The notes under the pieces: generated by a model
What the model saw: the letters and a program-made list of their open reading frames with translations, nothing else
The model's database searches: none
What the model was told of the DNA's origin: nothing
Assembly: GCA_002404055.1 (NCBI GenBank)
Contig: DHIZ01000042.1
Span: 16,657 to 29,146 of the forward strand
Source: Chloroflexi bacterium UBA4733
GTDB lineage: Bacteria > Chloroflexota > UBA4733
Direction: 5' to 3'
DNA: 12,490 nucleotides
Translations under genes and position numbers: made by a program
Shown: piece after piece, positions 1-6,753 of the stretch
Position numbering within the stretch: position 1 is the stretch's first letter
Layout of the letters: each line of letters begins with the position of its first letter

Positions 1-417
1 GCCCCAGCCGGCCAGGGCCTGCTCGATCTTCTGGGTGAGGATGTCGCGTAGGCGCATCTCGGTCGCGCCTATCTCCGTGCGGATCACCTGGAACTTGCCG
101 GCGATCAGCCCGGCGGCCGCGCGGACCTTTTCGTCGCGGACGTGATCGGCCAGGTCGGCCCGCTCCGCGATGGTCGAGATGACGGCCAGCAGGTGGCTCT
201 TGCCCGTCCCATAGTTGCCGACAATGAACAGTCCCTTTTGGTCTGCCGGCTGCTCGAACTGGAGTTGTGGAATCACCAGGGTCGTCAACGTATCGGCCAT
301 GCGCGGGGAGACCACATAGGTGGAAACCAGCCGTGCGGCTTCCTCTACCTGGTCGGCGTTGCGCAGCTGAATCACGGTGTTGATAGGCTCGAACTGGACA
401 ACGTCACGGTATTTCAC
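1..417 (-). CDS. brxC: BREX BrxC/PglY-like P-loop ATPase (DUF6079-type), N-terminal part
   Basis: The first 139 codons of a large ATPase are visible and the frame is open to the window edge; family members usually have over 1000 residues. The N-terminus reads [20 protein letters not shown], which I recognise as the conserved opening of the BrxC/PglY-like DUF6079 group. A Walker A motif, GNYGTGKSH, lies at residues 67-75. In BREX systems BrxC/PglY is a large P-loop protein required, with PglX and PglZ, for phage exclusion and host methylation. The start is a GTG at 417-415, with AGGAG about 10 nt upstream; the nearby ATG at 440-438 is out of frame and stops at once. It follows brxF by 23 nt, the brxF-brxC order known for BREX type 3. 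The rest (pglX-like methylase, helicase, pglZ, brxA) would lie left of the window. The family call is from memory of the family, not from a search. Confidence 0.87.
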   Translation of the reverse strand, partial: MKYRDVVQFEPINTVIQLRNADQVEEAARLVSTYVVSPRMADTLTTLVIPQLQFEQPADQKGLFIVGNYGTGKSHLLAVISTIAERADLADHVRDEKVRAAAGLIAGKFQVIRTEIGATEMRLRDILTQKIEQALAGWG

Positions 418-440
418 GCGGGAATTCTCCTCGCCATTGT

Positions 441-896
441 CTACGTTATCGCCACGATGGCTGCTGCCGGTAGGGGCCAGGAGCCGTACTCCGCGTGTCC
501 GGGTCGGGCGTAGGTGAGCCGGTTCGCTTCGACAGTGCCGCGCCATTCGGCCAGCACACAGGCGGACCGGGCGAGTTGCTTCAGCGCCAGCGGAACGTTA
601 AGCTGCAGCTCCGGCGCGTGCAGGAGGCCGAGCCGGCCCAGCGCGATCGCGCTGACCGACGACTCAACGAGGGATGGCAGCAGTTCAGCGGCCATAAAGG
701 CACGCCTGGCTATGGGCACGTCGAGCAGACGGCGGGCAAGCGCGAGGCTCACGTTGAGATACGGAAGGTTGTGCTCCCTGGCCAGCGCAGCGAAGCGGTC
801 CGGACGATTGGGTGGCACAAGGGCGAGAACCAGGCCGCTGCCGGTGCGCCGGAAGTCGTCGAGCGTGCCGGCGAGATTGGTTTGTGATGATTTCAC
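441..896 (-). CDS. brxF: BREX type 3 protein BrxF, with degenerate nucleotide-binding motifs
   Basis: A 151-residue protein, the usual BrxF length. Family-like stretches are [18 protein letters not shown] (residues 44-61) and, near the C-terminus, the W118-R-G-T-V-E pattern followed by [11 protein letters not shown] (128-138). BrxF is the small P-loop component of BREX type 3; its biochemical role is not well defined. The frame extends upstream to an ATG at 1211, but I prefer the GTG at 896-894: it gives the family length and has GGAG 7 nt upstream, and the extra 105 residues look like random translation. Oddly, where BrxF normally has a Gx4GKT loop (about residues 25-35) this protein reads [11 protein letters not shown], with no GK[ST]. 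The expected Walker B region (about 81-93) also lacks an acidic residue. It may therefore not bind ATP, although the frame is intact and the remaining motifs are preserved. brxC follows after 23 nt. Confidence 0.82.
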   Translation of the reverse strand: MKSSQTNLAGTLDDFRRTGSGLVLALVPPNRPDRFAALAREHNLPYLNVSLALARRLLDVPIARRAFMAAELLPSLVESSVSAIALGRLGLLHAPELQLNVPLALKQLARSACVLAEWRGTVEANRLTYARPGHAEYGSWPLPAAAIVAIT

Positions 897-955
897 TGCT
901 CCGCTCCGTTGTGCCGATACCGCCTCGATCCCGGACAAGTGGCATAGAGACCGCC

Positions 956-975
956 AATCATCGAGACCGATCATT
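956..975. promoter_or_regulatory. Imperfect dyad upstream of brxF
   Basis: Arms AATCATCG and CGATCATT are separated by AGAC and match at 7 of 8 positions as an inverted repeat. The dyad ends about 60 bp upstream of the brxF start. Size and placement fit an operator for a dimeric helix-turn-helix repressor, but no BrxR-like regulator gene is in the window and a chance match is possible. Confidence 0.25.
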
Positions 976-1215
976 GCAGAAAGTCGTCCGCAATGCAAGC
1001 CGCAAGGCCATATCGCTGAACTGGCTGGAATCAACTCGCCCAAGCTCCGTACCGATTGGCGGGCCATCAACATGAGTATCCTCTTTCGCGGCGACGATGC
1101 GAGCATTGCACCCGAAGCGCACTGGAAGCCTACTCTCGCTGGAGGGACCAGTAGTACCGCTCCAAACCTGACTGGAAAGACAATCTTCACGACTGCGGCA
1201 GCAGAAAGCATGTAC

Positions 1216-1228
1216 GTGCCACTGGCAC
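1216..1228. promoter_or_regulatory. Perfect 13-bp dyad in the gap upstream of brxF
   Basis: GTGCCA-C-TGGCAC is perfectly symmetrical with 6-bp arms around one central base. It lies about 320 bp upstream of the brxF start and 120 bp downstream of the Replic_Relax stop. It could be a repressor operator or a chance palindrome; nothing nearby decides between them. Confidence 0.2.
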
Positions 1229-1347
1229 AGCCACTCGCTGCGGCGTAAATCAGACCACGCTGATTGTGCGTCGCGGATGAGCGCGCCTCCCCCTGGGCGG
1301 CTACGCAACTCCATGGTGGAAGGATTTACGTTGGCGAGGACACACGA

Positions 1348-2337
1348 TTATCCTGAATGCCTTGGACAAGGCGCGCCACCGGCCGTTGTTGATTCCGGCG
1401 CATAGAGCAGGCTTACCCGGCGATCCTCCAACGTTCGCCAGACCGACCCGGAGAACTTGTCAGGCGTTAGCGAACCGAACGTGGCAAAGGAATACCAGGA
1501 CCAGGCGTCTGCCGGCACCACGGCCTGTGACGCTTGCCAGAGATTCTCTAAGCGCTCCTCTGAGTGCGTCAGGACCAGCACCTCGAAGGCCGGGCGCTGC
1601 CAGTGCCGGGTGAACCGGCCGCAGGCCCAGTAGGCCTCGAAGGCGCGCATCTTGCGGGCGAAGGCGTCCAGGGTGTGGGTGCCCCGGTCGATCTCCACCA
1701 TGCAGCACTGCACGGCGCCGTCGGGATAGCTGAGTTCCACATAGGCGTCGGGGACGACGGGCAGCCACGTTCCCGTGCCGGATTCCTTGATACGCAGCTT
1801 GCGACCCCGCAGCAGGCGCTCCGGCACCCAGCGACAGCCGGTGAGCTGGCCGGTGGCGAGCAGCGGCTGGAGGTTGGCCCAGAGCGCGGCGACCTCCAGG
1901 TCGTGCGGCACGAACAGCGGATTCTTGCGGTCGCTGCGCGGCCGGAAGGGACGGCCTTCCGTCGCCGCCGGCTGTTGGCGCAAGTAGCGCAAGCCAAAGT
2001 TCGTGAGGCCGTAGAGCCCGGCTTTGCGGCCGGCAAAGCCACGGGGCACCGGCAACTCGATCCGGTCGAGATAGCCCCATAGCCAAAACTGCCGTAAACG
2101 CTCATGGGCATGGGTACATTGGGCAGTGTGCCGGTGGTCCGTCGCCGGGAAGAAGGCTGCCTGGACGAGTTCTACCGTCAGGTAGCCGTGCAGGGCGATA
2201 CCGGCCAGCATGGCGGTATCCCGCTCGGTGATGGCGAGTGGCAGACGGCGGGCCAGGTCAGCGGCAGTGGGAACGCGACGGTGCAAGTGGCCGGTGACAT
2301 CGATCTGCTCATGGTTATCGGGTTTGGCAGTGGACAC
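1348..2337 (-). CDS. Replic_Relax-family protein (plasmid/ICE replication-relaxation)
   Basis: A 329-residue protein from the preferred GTG start. Family hallmarks are an N-terminal winged-helix-like region (about residues 30-120, with LAGIALHGYLTVELVQAAFF) and a C-terminal core with PDAYVEL at 196-202, VEIDRGTHTLDAFARKM at 214-230 and an aromatic-rich stretch after it. Replic_Relax proteins are common on plasmids and conjugative elements; a role in origin recognition or DNA relaxation is assumed rather than firmly shown. The PD...ExD...K spacing (P196/D197, E215, D217, K229) recalls the core of PD-(D/E)xK nucleases, but that is inference. The GTG at 2337 has GGAAGGA 10 nt upstream; an ATG at 2415 in the same frame would add 26 low-complexity residues and has no Shine-Dalgarno. 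It sits downstream of the coupling ATPase, across a gap with a palindrome it might recognise. Confidence 0.8.
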   Translation of the reverse strand: MSTAKPDNHEQIDVTGHLHRRVPTAADLARRLPLAITERDTAMLAGIALHGYLTVELVQAAFFPATDHRHTAQCTHAHERLRQFWLWGYLDRIELPVPRGFAGRKAGLYGLTNFGLRYLRQQPAATEGRPFRPRSDRKNPLFVPHDLEVAALWANLQPLLATGQLTGCRWVPERLLRGRKLRIKESGTGTWLPVVPDAYVELSYPDGAVQCCMVEIDRGTHTLDAFARKMRAFEAYWACGRFTRHWQRPAFEVLVLTHSEERLENLWQASQAVVPADAWSWYSFATFGSLTPDKFSGSVWRTLEDRRVSLLYAPESTTAGGAPCPRHSG

Positions 2338-2427
2338 GATAGGTAGGTCCTTCCTTGGTGACGGGGGCAGAGAGAAGAAGAGAGAAGAGCGGCAACGCAC
2401 ATCTCGAGGCGTCATGGGTAGTGAGTA

Positions 2428-2458
2428 TTAAGTTAAAGGGGGAGTACTTGGGCCAGCA
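2428..2458 (-). promoter_or_regulatory. Possible promoter for the Replic_Relax gene
   Basis: On the minus strand TTGCTG is followed after 17 nt by TTAACT, in one of the few AT-rich spots of the window (TTTAACTTAATACT). The spacing is right for a housekeeping sigma factor but both hexamers match consensus only partly. It would place the transcript start about 80 bp upstream of the preferred GTG, leaving a leader. Low confidence. Confidence 0.25.
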
Positions 2459-2520
2459 AGAGCGCCACTGGTCTCGCGCACGCCAGGGCCACATTCCCCC
2501 TGGTAGCAGGCGAGCCAGGC

Positions 2521-2577
2521 TCGAAAGAAGGGCCGAAGTAACCCCTCGAAGTTCATGAAATTCGATGCTTCTTTCGA
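2521..2577. repeat. Nested inverted repeat (outer 10-bp arms, inner 20-bp palindrome)
   Basis: The outer arms TCGAAAGAAG (2521-2530) and CTTCTTTCGA (2568-2577) are perfectly complementary. Inside them, 2546-2565 is a 20-bp palindrome matching its own reverse complement at 18 of 20 positions, centred on the perfect 8-mer TTCATGAA and bounded by TCGAA/TTCGA. It lies in the gap between the coupling-ATPase stop and the Replic_Relax start. It has no T-run typical of an intrinsic terminator on either strand. Candidate roles are an operator, a replication or transfer origin, a recombination site, or an RNA structure at the end of the long operon. Confidence 0.6.
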
Positions 2578-2633
2578 TACCGGCCGGAGGACATGCCCGC
2601 CTGCTGCCGCCTGACGCGACGCTGGTCGAGCGC

Positions 2634-5366
2634 CTACGCTTCGGTTTCATCAGCGGCTCCCTCGGCGTCGGCCTCTCGAAAGCCGCCGGCCACATCATCG
2701 GGATGGTCGTCCGCCAGTACGTCGATCAGTGTCGGTTGGTGTGAGCCATCCGCCTGCTGCCGCTTGGCCCGATTGTTACTGCGTCCCGACCTTGCGACCG
2801 CTGCGGCCGGGCTGTCCCCGGGACGGGCGGCGCCGACCGCCCGTTCCACTGCTACCCGGTTGATTGCTCCAATCTGGGCGACTGCCGCCGTCAGATCGGC
2901 TTCAACTGCCGCGCGCGGTCGGCCGTAGCGCTGCGCGGACTGCTGGGTGAGACGCGCAGCCAGGGCCGCATCAGTCGCTGGCGGCGGGTCAAGCTGGATC
3001 GAGCAGACCGGCAAGCGTTCCCGGTTGACGGTGAGCCGGGCATAACAGCGGTACTCGCCCAGGGCGACGAGGTCGGTCACCTCCAGTTCGTCGCCTAACT
3101 CAGGGACGAGATACTTCGCGTCGTCGGCGCTGCAGTGGAAGGCGAAGAGGCCGTCCAGGTTGGCGAACAGGGTCGCGCGCAAGGCCCGCGCCTGTCCCTC
3201 GTCGAGGGCGTCGAGGCGTGCCAGCGTCTGCGTCGCCAGGATCAGGTTGGCGCCGACCTTGCTCAGCTCGGCCAGATAGCTCTCGTAGTCGGCCCCCGGC
3301 ATGGTGTGAAACTCATCGACCATGACGCAGATGCGCCGGCGGCGGTCCGGTGGCATCCTGGCTTGCGCGGCCACGTGCAGGCCCACCAGGTTCAGCAGGG
3401 TCGCGCCGATGATGGCGGCCGTGCTCTCGCCCACCGCGCCCTTGGCCGTGTTGACGATGACGATGCGGCCGTCGCGCAGCCAGGCGGCCGGATCAAGCGT
3501 CGAGCAGGCCTGCCCCACGACCAGACGGGTGGCGTCGGTGGCGGCGTAGCGGTTGATCTTGCTGAGCACCGGATTGATGGCTTCCAACTGGAGCCGGCGG
3601 TCCAGCAAACGCTCAAAATAGGTGGCCCACCAATCACGCACCACCGCCCCCGGCACCCGGTCTAAGACATGGCGGCGAAAGGCAGGGTCGGCCAGCAAAG
3701 CCGGGATCTGGAGGACGGTGTACTGGCGAGACCGCCCGCCTGGCTCCGTGGCGCAGAGCGTGGCATTGGCGGCGTAGAGCGTCAACAGCGCGAAGCGGAA
3801 GATGTCCTCCATGCGCGGCCCCCAGTAGTGGTTGAACTCGTGCTCGAAGACGGTCAGGGCGCTGGCGACCGCCATATCTTGATCCCAACCGAGACCCGTA
3901 TCGAGCAGGTTGAGACCGAAGGGCTGCTCCAGGTCGCCGGCATCCAGGTAGACGACCTCATCCTGGCGCTCCGCTGGGACCAGCCCCAGCGCCGCCTGAG
4001 CCAGATCGCGGTGCGGATCGATCAGCAGCAGGGCTGGGCGCTGGGCGCCGCCGGTACTGGTCATCACCTCCTGGGCCAGGCGCAGTAACAGCGAGGACTT
4101 GCCCCGGCGGGTCTTGGCCACCAGCAGGAGATGGCGGCGCAGCAGTTCCTCGGGCAGCGCCACCGGCACCCGCTTGCCCTGTTGGGTCGCCACACCAATC
4201 CGGCAGCCGTCGGCCACCTTCCAGGGCGACGGCAGGAAGGTGCGGGCGGCAGTGCGTTCCAGCAACGGCACATCCGCCTGCCCGTGCGGCAAATGCCAGA
4301 GCCCGGCCAGTTCCTGACTGGTCAAGAGGGACGTGGCGGCCGGCTGCGGCAGATGGTCGAGCAGGCCAATGGCGTGGCGGCAGCGCAACACCTCCAGCGT
4401 CGCCAGCTCGTGCCCCTGTAACTGGACGGCTTGCGGCGCCAGGCCGTTGCCGGCGGGCACGCTGTACTGCTGGTAGGCGGCGGCGAGTTGTTCCAACCGC
4501 GCCGCCACGTCGGTGGCCGGCGTGCCCAGCGGAGCGAAGACGGCCAGGCGCAGTTGGGCCAGACTGGCGCGGTGGCTCAGCTTCTCGCGCACGAGCAGGG
4601 GGTCGTAGAGCGGACGCCGGCCGAGCCGGCGGCGCAACAGCACGGCGCCGGGCACGCCGCCCAGCAGGCCGCTGCCGAGCAGCCCCAACTGCAGCCAGTC
4701 CCCCGCCGCATACCACTGCTGCCCCAGCGCAAACGTCGCCAGCCCCGTCACCGCTGTGGCCAGCAGGGCGATGCTGGTCCCGGAAGGCCCGCCGCCCGTC
4801 CCTGCCGTCCGTTCCGACGCCAGCGGGTGTTCCAGGGCCAGCCGCTGGTAGCCGTCGCTCCAGTGGGCGGGCGCCGGTTGCAGCAACAGCTGGCTGAGCG
4901 CCCGCCAGCCCGCCGGCAGGGAACCGAGGGCGCCGAGGATGCCGAGGACCGGATCAGCCTGGGCCGCTCGGTCCGGCGCCAGATCGCTATCGCGAAAGGT
5001 GCGGATCGGCAGGTAGGCCGGCGCCTGCAGCGTCAGGGCACAGGCGCCAAGGACTTCGTCGTTGCCCAGCCGGGCCGGGTCGGCGCCGACGCGCTGGACC
5101 GAGTGCAGCGGACGCAGTTCCGCCTGGGGATACGCCGCCGCGAACTGTTGCAGCAGGCGGCGCATCCCGGCGGGTCCGGCGCGCAGCAGGAAGCTGCAGC
5201 CCTGGTCGGTCGCGGCAATCTCCAGGCTGCAGGGCGCGGTCGATGCTGCCGCGTCCAGCAGACGGGTCATGGCGGCGATGGAGGCGGCGTTGGTGCGGGG
5301 AGTGACGACTTCCACCAGTTCCACAGCCGCCGTCGTCGGTTGGACTGGTCTAATCGCCGCAGCCAT
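2634..5366 (-). CDS. Conjugative coupling ATPase (VirD4/TraG/TraD-like)
   Basis: A 910-residue membrane-anchored P-loop ATPase that would bring the DNA substrate to the secretion channel. After a soluble N-terminal region of about 190 residues come two hydrophobic segments (about 197-217 and 225-244). The motor follows: Walker A-like VAKTRRGKSS at 416-425, LLLIDPHRDL at 446-455, Walker B ICVMVDEF at 679-686, and ATQT at 711-714. The tail (about 885-910) is highly acidic, as in some coupling proteins that contact partners through the C-terminus. The Walker A is unusual: the first glycine of GxxxxGK[ST] is alanine (A417). Having the membrane pair after a long N-terminal domain differs from classic VirD4, where it is at the very N-terminus. 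The start ATG has GGAGG 6 nt upstream and overlaps the preceding small gene by 17 nt. An FtsK/HerA-like relative is the alternative, but the context favours a coupling protein. Confidence 0.85.
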   Translation of the reverse strand: MAAAIRPVQPTTAAVELVEVVTPRTNAASIAAMTRLLDAAASTAPCSLEIAATDQGCSFLLRAGPAGMRRLLQQFAAAYPQAELRPLHSVQRVGADPARLGNDEVLGACALTLQAPAYLPIRTFRDSDLAPDRAAQADPVLGILGALGSLPAGWRALSQLLLQPAPAHWSDGYQRLALEHPLASERTAGTGGGPSGTSIALLATAVTGLATFALGQQWYAAGDWLQLGLLGSGLLGGVPGAVLLRRRLGRRPLYDPLLVREKLSHRASLAQLRLAVFAPLGTPATDVAARLEQLAAAYQQYSVPAGNGLAPQAVQLQGHELATLEVLRCRHAIGLLDHLPQPAATSLLTSQELAGLWHLPHGQADVPLLERTAARTFLPSPWKVADGCRIGVATQQGKRVPVALPEELLRRHLLLVAKTRRGKSSLLLRLAQEVMTSTGGAQRPALLLIDPHRDLAQAALGLVPAERQDEVVYLDAGDLEQPFGLNLLDTGLGWDQDMAVASALTVFEHEFNHYWGPRMEDIFRFALLTLYAANATLCATEPGGRSRQYTVLQIPALLADPAFRRHVLDRVPGAVVRDWWATYFERLLDRRLQLEAINPVLSKINRYAATDATRLVVGQACSTLDPAAWLRDGRIVIVNTAKGAVGESTAAIIGATLLNLVGLHVAAQARMPPDRRRRICVMVDEFHTMPGADYESYLAELSKVGANLILATQTLARLDALDEGQARALRATLFANLDGLFAFHCSADDAKYLVPELGDELEVTDLVALGEYRCYARLTVNRERLPVCSIQLDPPPATDAALAARLTQQSAQRYGRPRAAVEADLTAAVAQIGAINRVAVERAVGAARPGDSPAAAVARSGRSNNRAKRQQADGSHQPTLIDVLADDHPDDVAGGFREADAEGAADETEA

Positions 5367-5670
5367 CAGCAGCCTCCCTGGCCTGACTGCTGACTGCTGC
5401 CCGCGAGCGCCGGCGGGTCAAGCGGGCGGCGAGCACCTGCAGCATGGCGCGGTACTCGTCCACCACGGCCAGCAGGTCGCGAACGTCCAGCTCCTGCCAG
5501 TGCCGGCTGCCGACCGCTTCGGCGAACCGCACGACCTCGGCCTGTGACCAGCCGAAGCGGGCGCCAAGATGCAGCACCGACCGCTGCAATCGCTGACGAT
5601 CATCCGTTGTATCGACCAGCCCCTGCTGCTCGTCAGCAACAGCGGTATTGACACCATTGCGCGAGGTCAT
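5350..5670 (-). CDS. Small uncharacterised protein between primase and coupling ATPase
   Basis: A 106-residue soluble protein that I do not recognise. It is charged, with no membrane segment or signal peptide. The middle part, FGWSQAEVVRFAEAVGSRHW (residues 39-58), followed by a helix-rich DVRDLLAVVDEYRAML (62-77), looks like a compact helical domain; a basic cluster RLTRRRSR follows at 83-90. The pattern loosely recalls C-terminal helical segments of phage or plasmid recombination and annealing proteins, but I would not assign a function. The start ATG at 5670 overlaps the primase stop as ATGA and has AGGGG 7 nt upstream, so translation is probably coupled. The frame is open 37 codons further upstream, but that would lie inside the primase gene. 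Its place among DNA-processing genes suggests a role with the primase or the coupling protein. Confidence 0.75.
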   Translation of the reverse strand: MTSRNGVNTAVADEQQGLVDTTDDRQRLQRSVLHLGARFGWSQAEVVRFAEAVGSRHWQELDVRDLLAVVDEYRAMLQVLAARLTRRRSRAAVSSQAREAADGCGD

Positions 5671-6752
5671 GCTCGTTCCCCTTTCCCTTGCCATCGCTGT
5701 TCTCTCCCAACCCGCCGGGCGTCGGCGAGCAAACGGAAGAACTCGGCGCGTCCATCTGGGCGCCGGGCCAGGTCGTTCCAATCGCAGCCGTCCGGCAACA
5801 GCAGCGGCCGCCAGCGCTCGCCGAGCAGCGCGCCGAAACGTGCTGCCGCTGCTCGACCCGCCGCATCGCCGTCAAAGACACCGTAGACTGCCTCCGCCCC
5901 GGCCAGGAAGCCGAGGCGCTCCGCCGGCAGAAATGTGCCGCAGGGGCTCCAGGCCGGTAACTGCCAGGCCAGGGCGCTGAGGTAGTCGAACACGCCCTCC
6001 GCCAGGAACACCGCTGCTTTGCCGGCGGCCCCTTCCTGGCCCAGCACCGGGCGTTCCCCGCCGAGCGCGAGATACTTCGGGCGGCAAGCGCCCTCCGCCA
6101 GGTCGCGGCCGATGAACCAGAGGCACTGCCCGCCGCGCCACTCCGGCACGACGATGCGCCCGGCCAGCCGCTCTCGCCCATGGGAATCCAGCAGCCCCAG
6201 GGCTTGCGCGCTGCGCCGACCCGCGTGCCGCTGGAACCAGGCCGACAGCGCATGGCCGTCGGCATAGCCCAGTTTGGCCGCGCCGATGACCCGGTCGGGG
6301 ATGCCGCGCGCCTGCAGGTAGTCCAACGCCCGGCGCTCGTGCCGGAGGGCCTCCTGGTAGAGCGCGGCGGCGGTATTCATCGTGACCTGCTCTTCCAGCG
6401 TGAGCCGATCCCAGCGGCGTTCGCGGGCGCTTTTGGCGGGCTGCAGGAGGGCACGTGGCAGCGCCGGCAATCCGGCCAGCCGCTCCACCGCCCGGCGGAA
6501 GTCCACTCCTTCCCGGCGCATCACAAAGTCGATGACGTCGCCGTGCGCATGGCAGCCGAAACAGTGGAAGTGCTGATCGCCTTCGTCCACCATGAAGCTG
6601 GGCTGCTGATCGTCGTGGAAAGGGCAGCAGCCGCTGAGCCGGTCGGTACCGGACGGACGCAGTTGGACACCGGCGGCGCGCACCGCCGCTGCCAGGGAAT
6701 GGGCGCGTTTGAGTCCGGCAGGGTCCAGCCGGGCCGAGGAAGCGAGTGCCAT
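5667..6752 (-). CDS. DnaG-type primase with CHC2 zinc finger and Toprim domain
   Basis: A 361-residue protein with the two hallmark modules of bacterial primases. The CHC2 zinc-binding domain has C43, H46, C64 and C67 in CPFHDDQQPSF and HFHCFGCHAHGDVIDF (residues 43-77). A Toprim domain follows, with the acidic residue in FLAEGVFDYLSA (E252) and the FDGDAAG motif (293-299). It should make RNA primers for lagging-strand or transferred-strand synthesis of the element. At 361 residues it is far shorter than chromosomal DnaG (about 600) and lacks the C-terminal helicase-binding domain, as is usual for plasmid, phage and ICE primases. The ATG is preceded by GGAGG 8 nt upstream and lies 1 nt after the VirB4 stop. 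The stop overlaps the next start as ATGA. Being embedded in the secretion operon, it probably primes synthesis on single-stranded DNA after conjugation; that role is inferred. Confidence 0.92.
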   Translation of the reverse strand: MALASSARLDPAGLKRAHSLAAAVRAAGVQLRPSGTDRLSGCCPFHDDQQPSFMVDEGDQHFHCFGCHAHGDVIDFVMRREGVDFRRAVERLAGLPALPRALLQPAKSARERRWDRLTLEEQVTMNTAAALYQEALRHERRALDYLQARGIPDRVIGAAKLGYADGHALSAWFQRHAGRRSAQALGLLDSHGRERLAGRIVVPEWRGGQCLWFIGRDLAEGACRPKYLALGGERPVLGQEGAAGKAAVFLAEGVFDYLSALAWQLPAWSPCGTFLPAERLGFLAGAEAVYGVFDGDAAGRAAAARFGALLGERWRPLLLPDGCDWNDLARRPDGRAEFFRLLADARRVGREQRWQGKGERA

Positions 6753-6753
6753 C

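Larger units (their letters stand above)
897..1347. other. 451-bp intergenic gap between conjugation block and BREX genes
   Basis: No gene is supportable here. Open frames exist on both strands (for example minus 958-1314 and the end of a plus frame stopping at 1248), but they show no recognisable family and no good ribosome binding site. GC is about 55% in the lines I counted (961-1020 and 1141-1200), against roughly 70-80% in the secretion genes. The region should contain the brxF promoter, since brxF is the first gene of its set; I found no convincing -35/-10 pair. Two short dyads, listed separately, are the only structures I noted. It may be a leftover of the insertion that brought the BREX cargo, but that is inference. 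Confidence 0.5.

Noticed and set aside
897..1211. In-frame N-terminal extension of brxF to an ATG at 1211
   Set aside because: The 105 extra residues have no family resemblance, the BrxF length is reached from the GTG at 896, and that GTG has a well placed GGAG.
514..1248. 244-codon plus-strand open frame across brxF and the gap
   Set aside because: Mostly antisense to brxF, with serine/arginine/proline-rich composition typical of shadow frames in GC-rich DNA. The last part over the gap looks more protein-like but has no recognisable motif or start signal.
958..1314. 118-codon minus-strand frame in the gap
   Set aside because: No Shine-Dalgarno, odd Cys/Ser/Arg composition and no recognisable domain.
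1244..1330. 8-bp inverted repeat CGTAAATC/GATTTACG about 70 bp apart
   Set aside because: An 8-bp pair in a gap of this size is expected by chance about once.
2338..2415. ATG start at 2415 for the Replic_Relax gene
   Set aside because: No ribosome binding site precedes it and the added residues are low-complexity; the GTG at 2337 has GGAAGGA upstream.
4431..5393. 320-codon plus-strand open frame antisense to the coupling ATPase
   Set aside because: Gln/Arg/Gly-rich shadow composition, while the minus strand carries clear ATPase motifs through the same gene.
5384..5397. Tandem heptamer TGACTGC x2
   Set aside because: Only two copies, lying inside the coding end of the small gene; not enough to call a repeat or att site.
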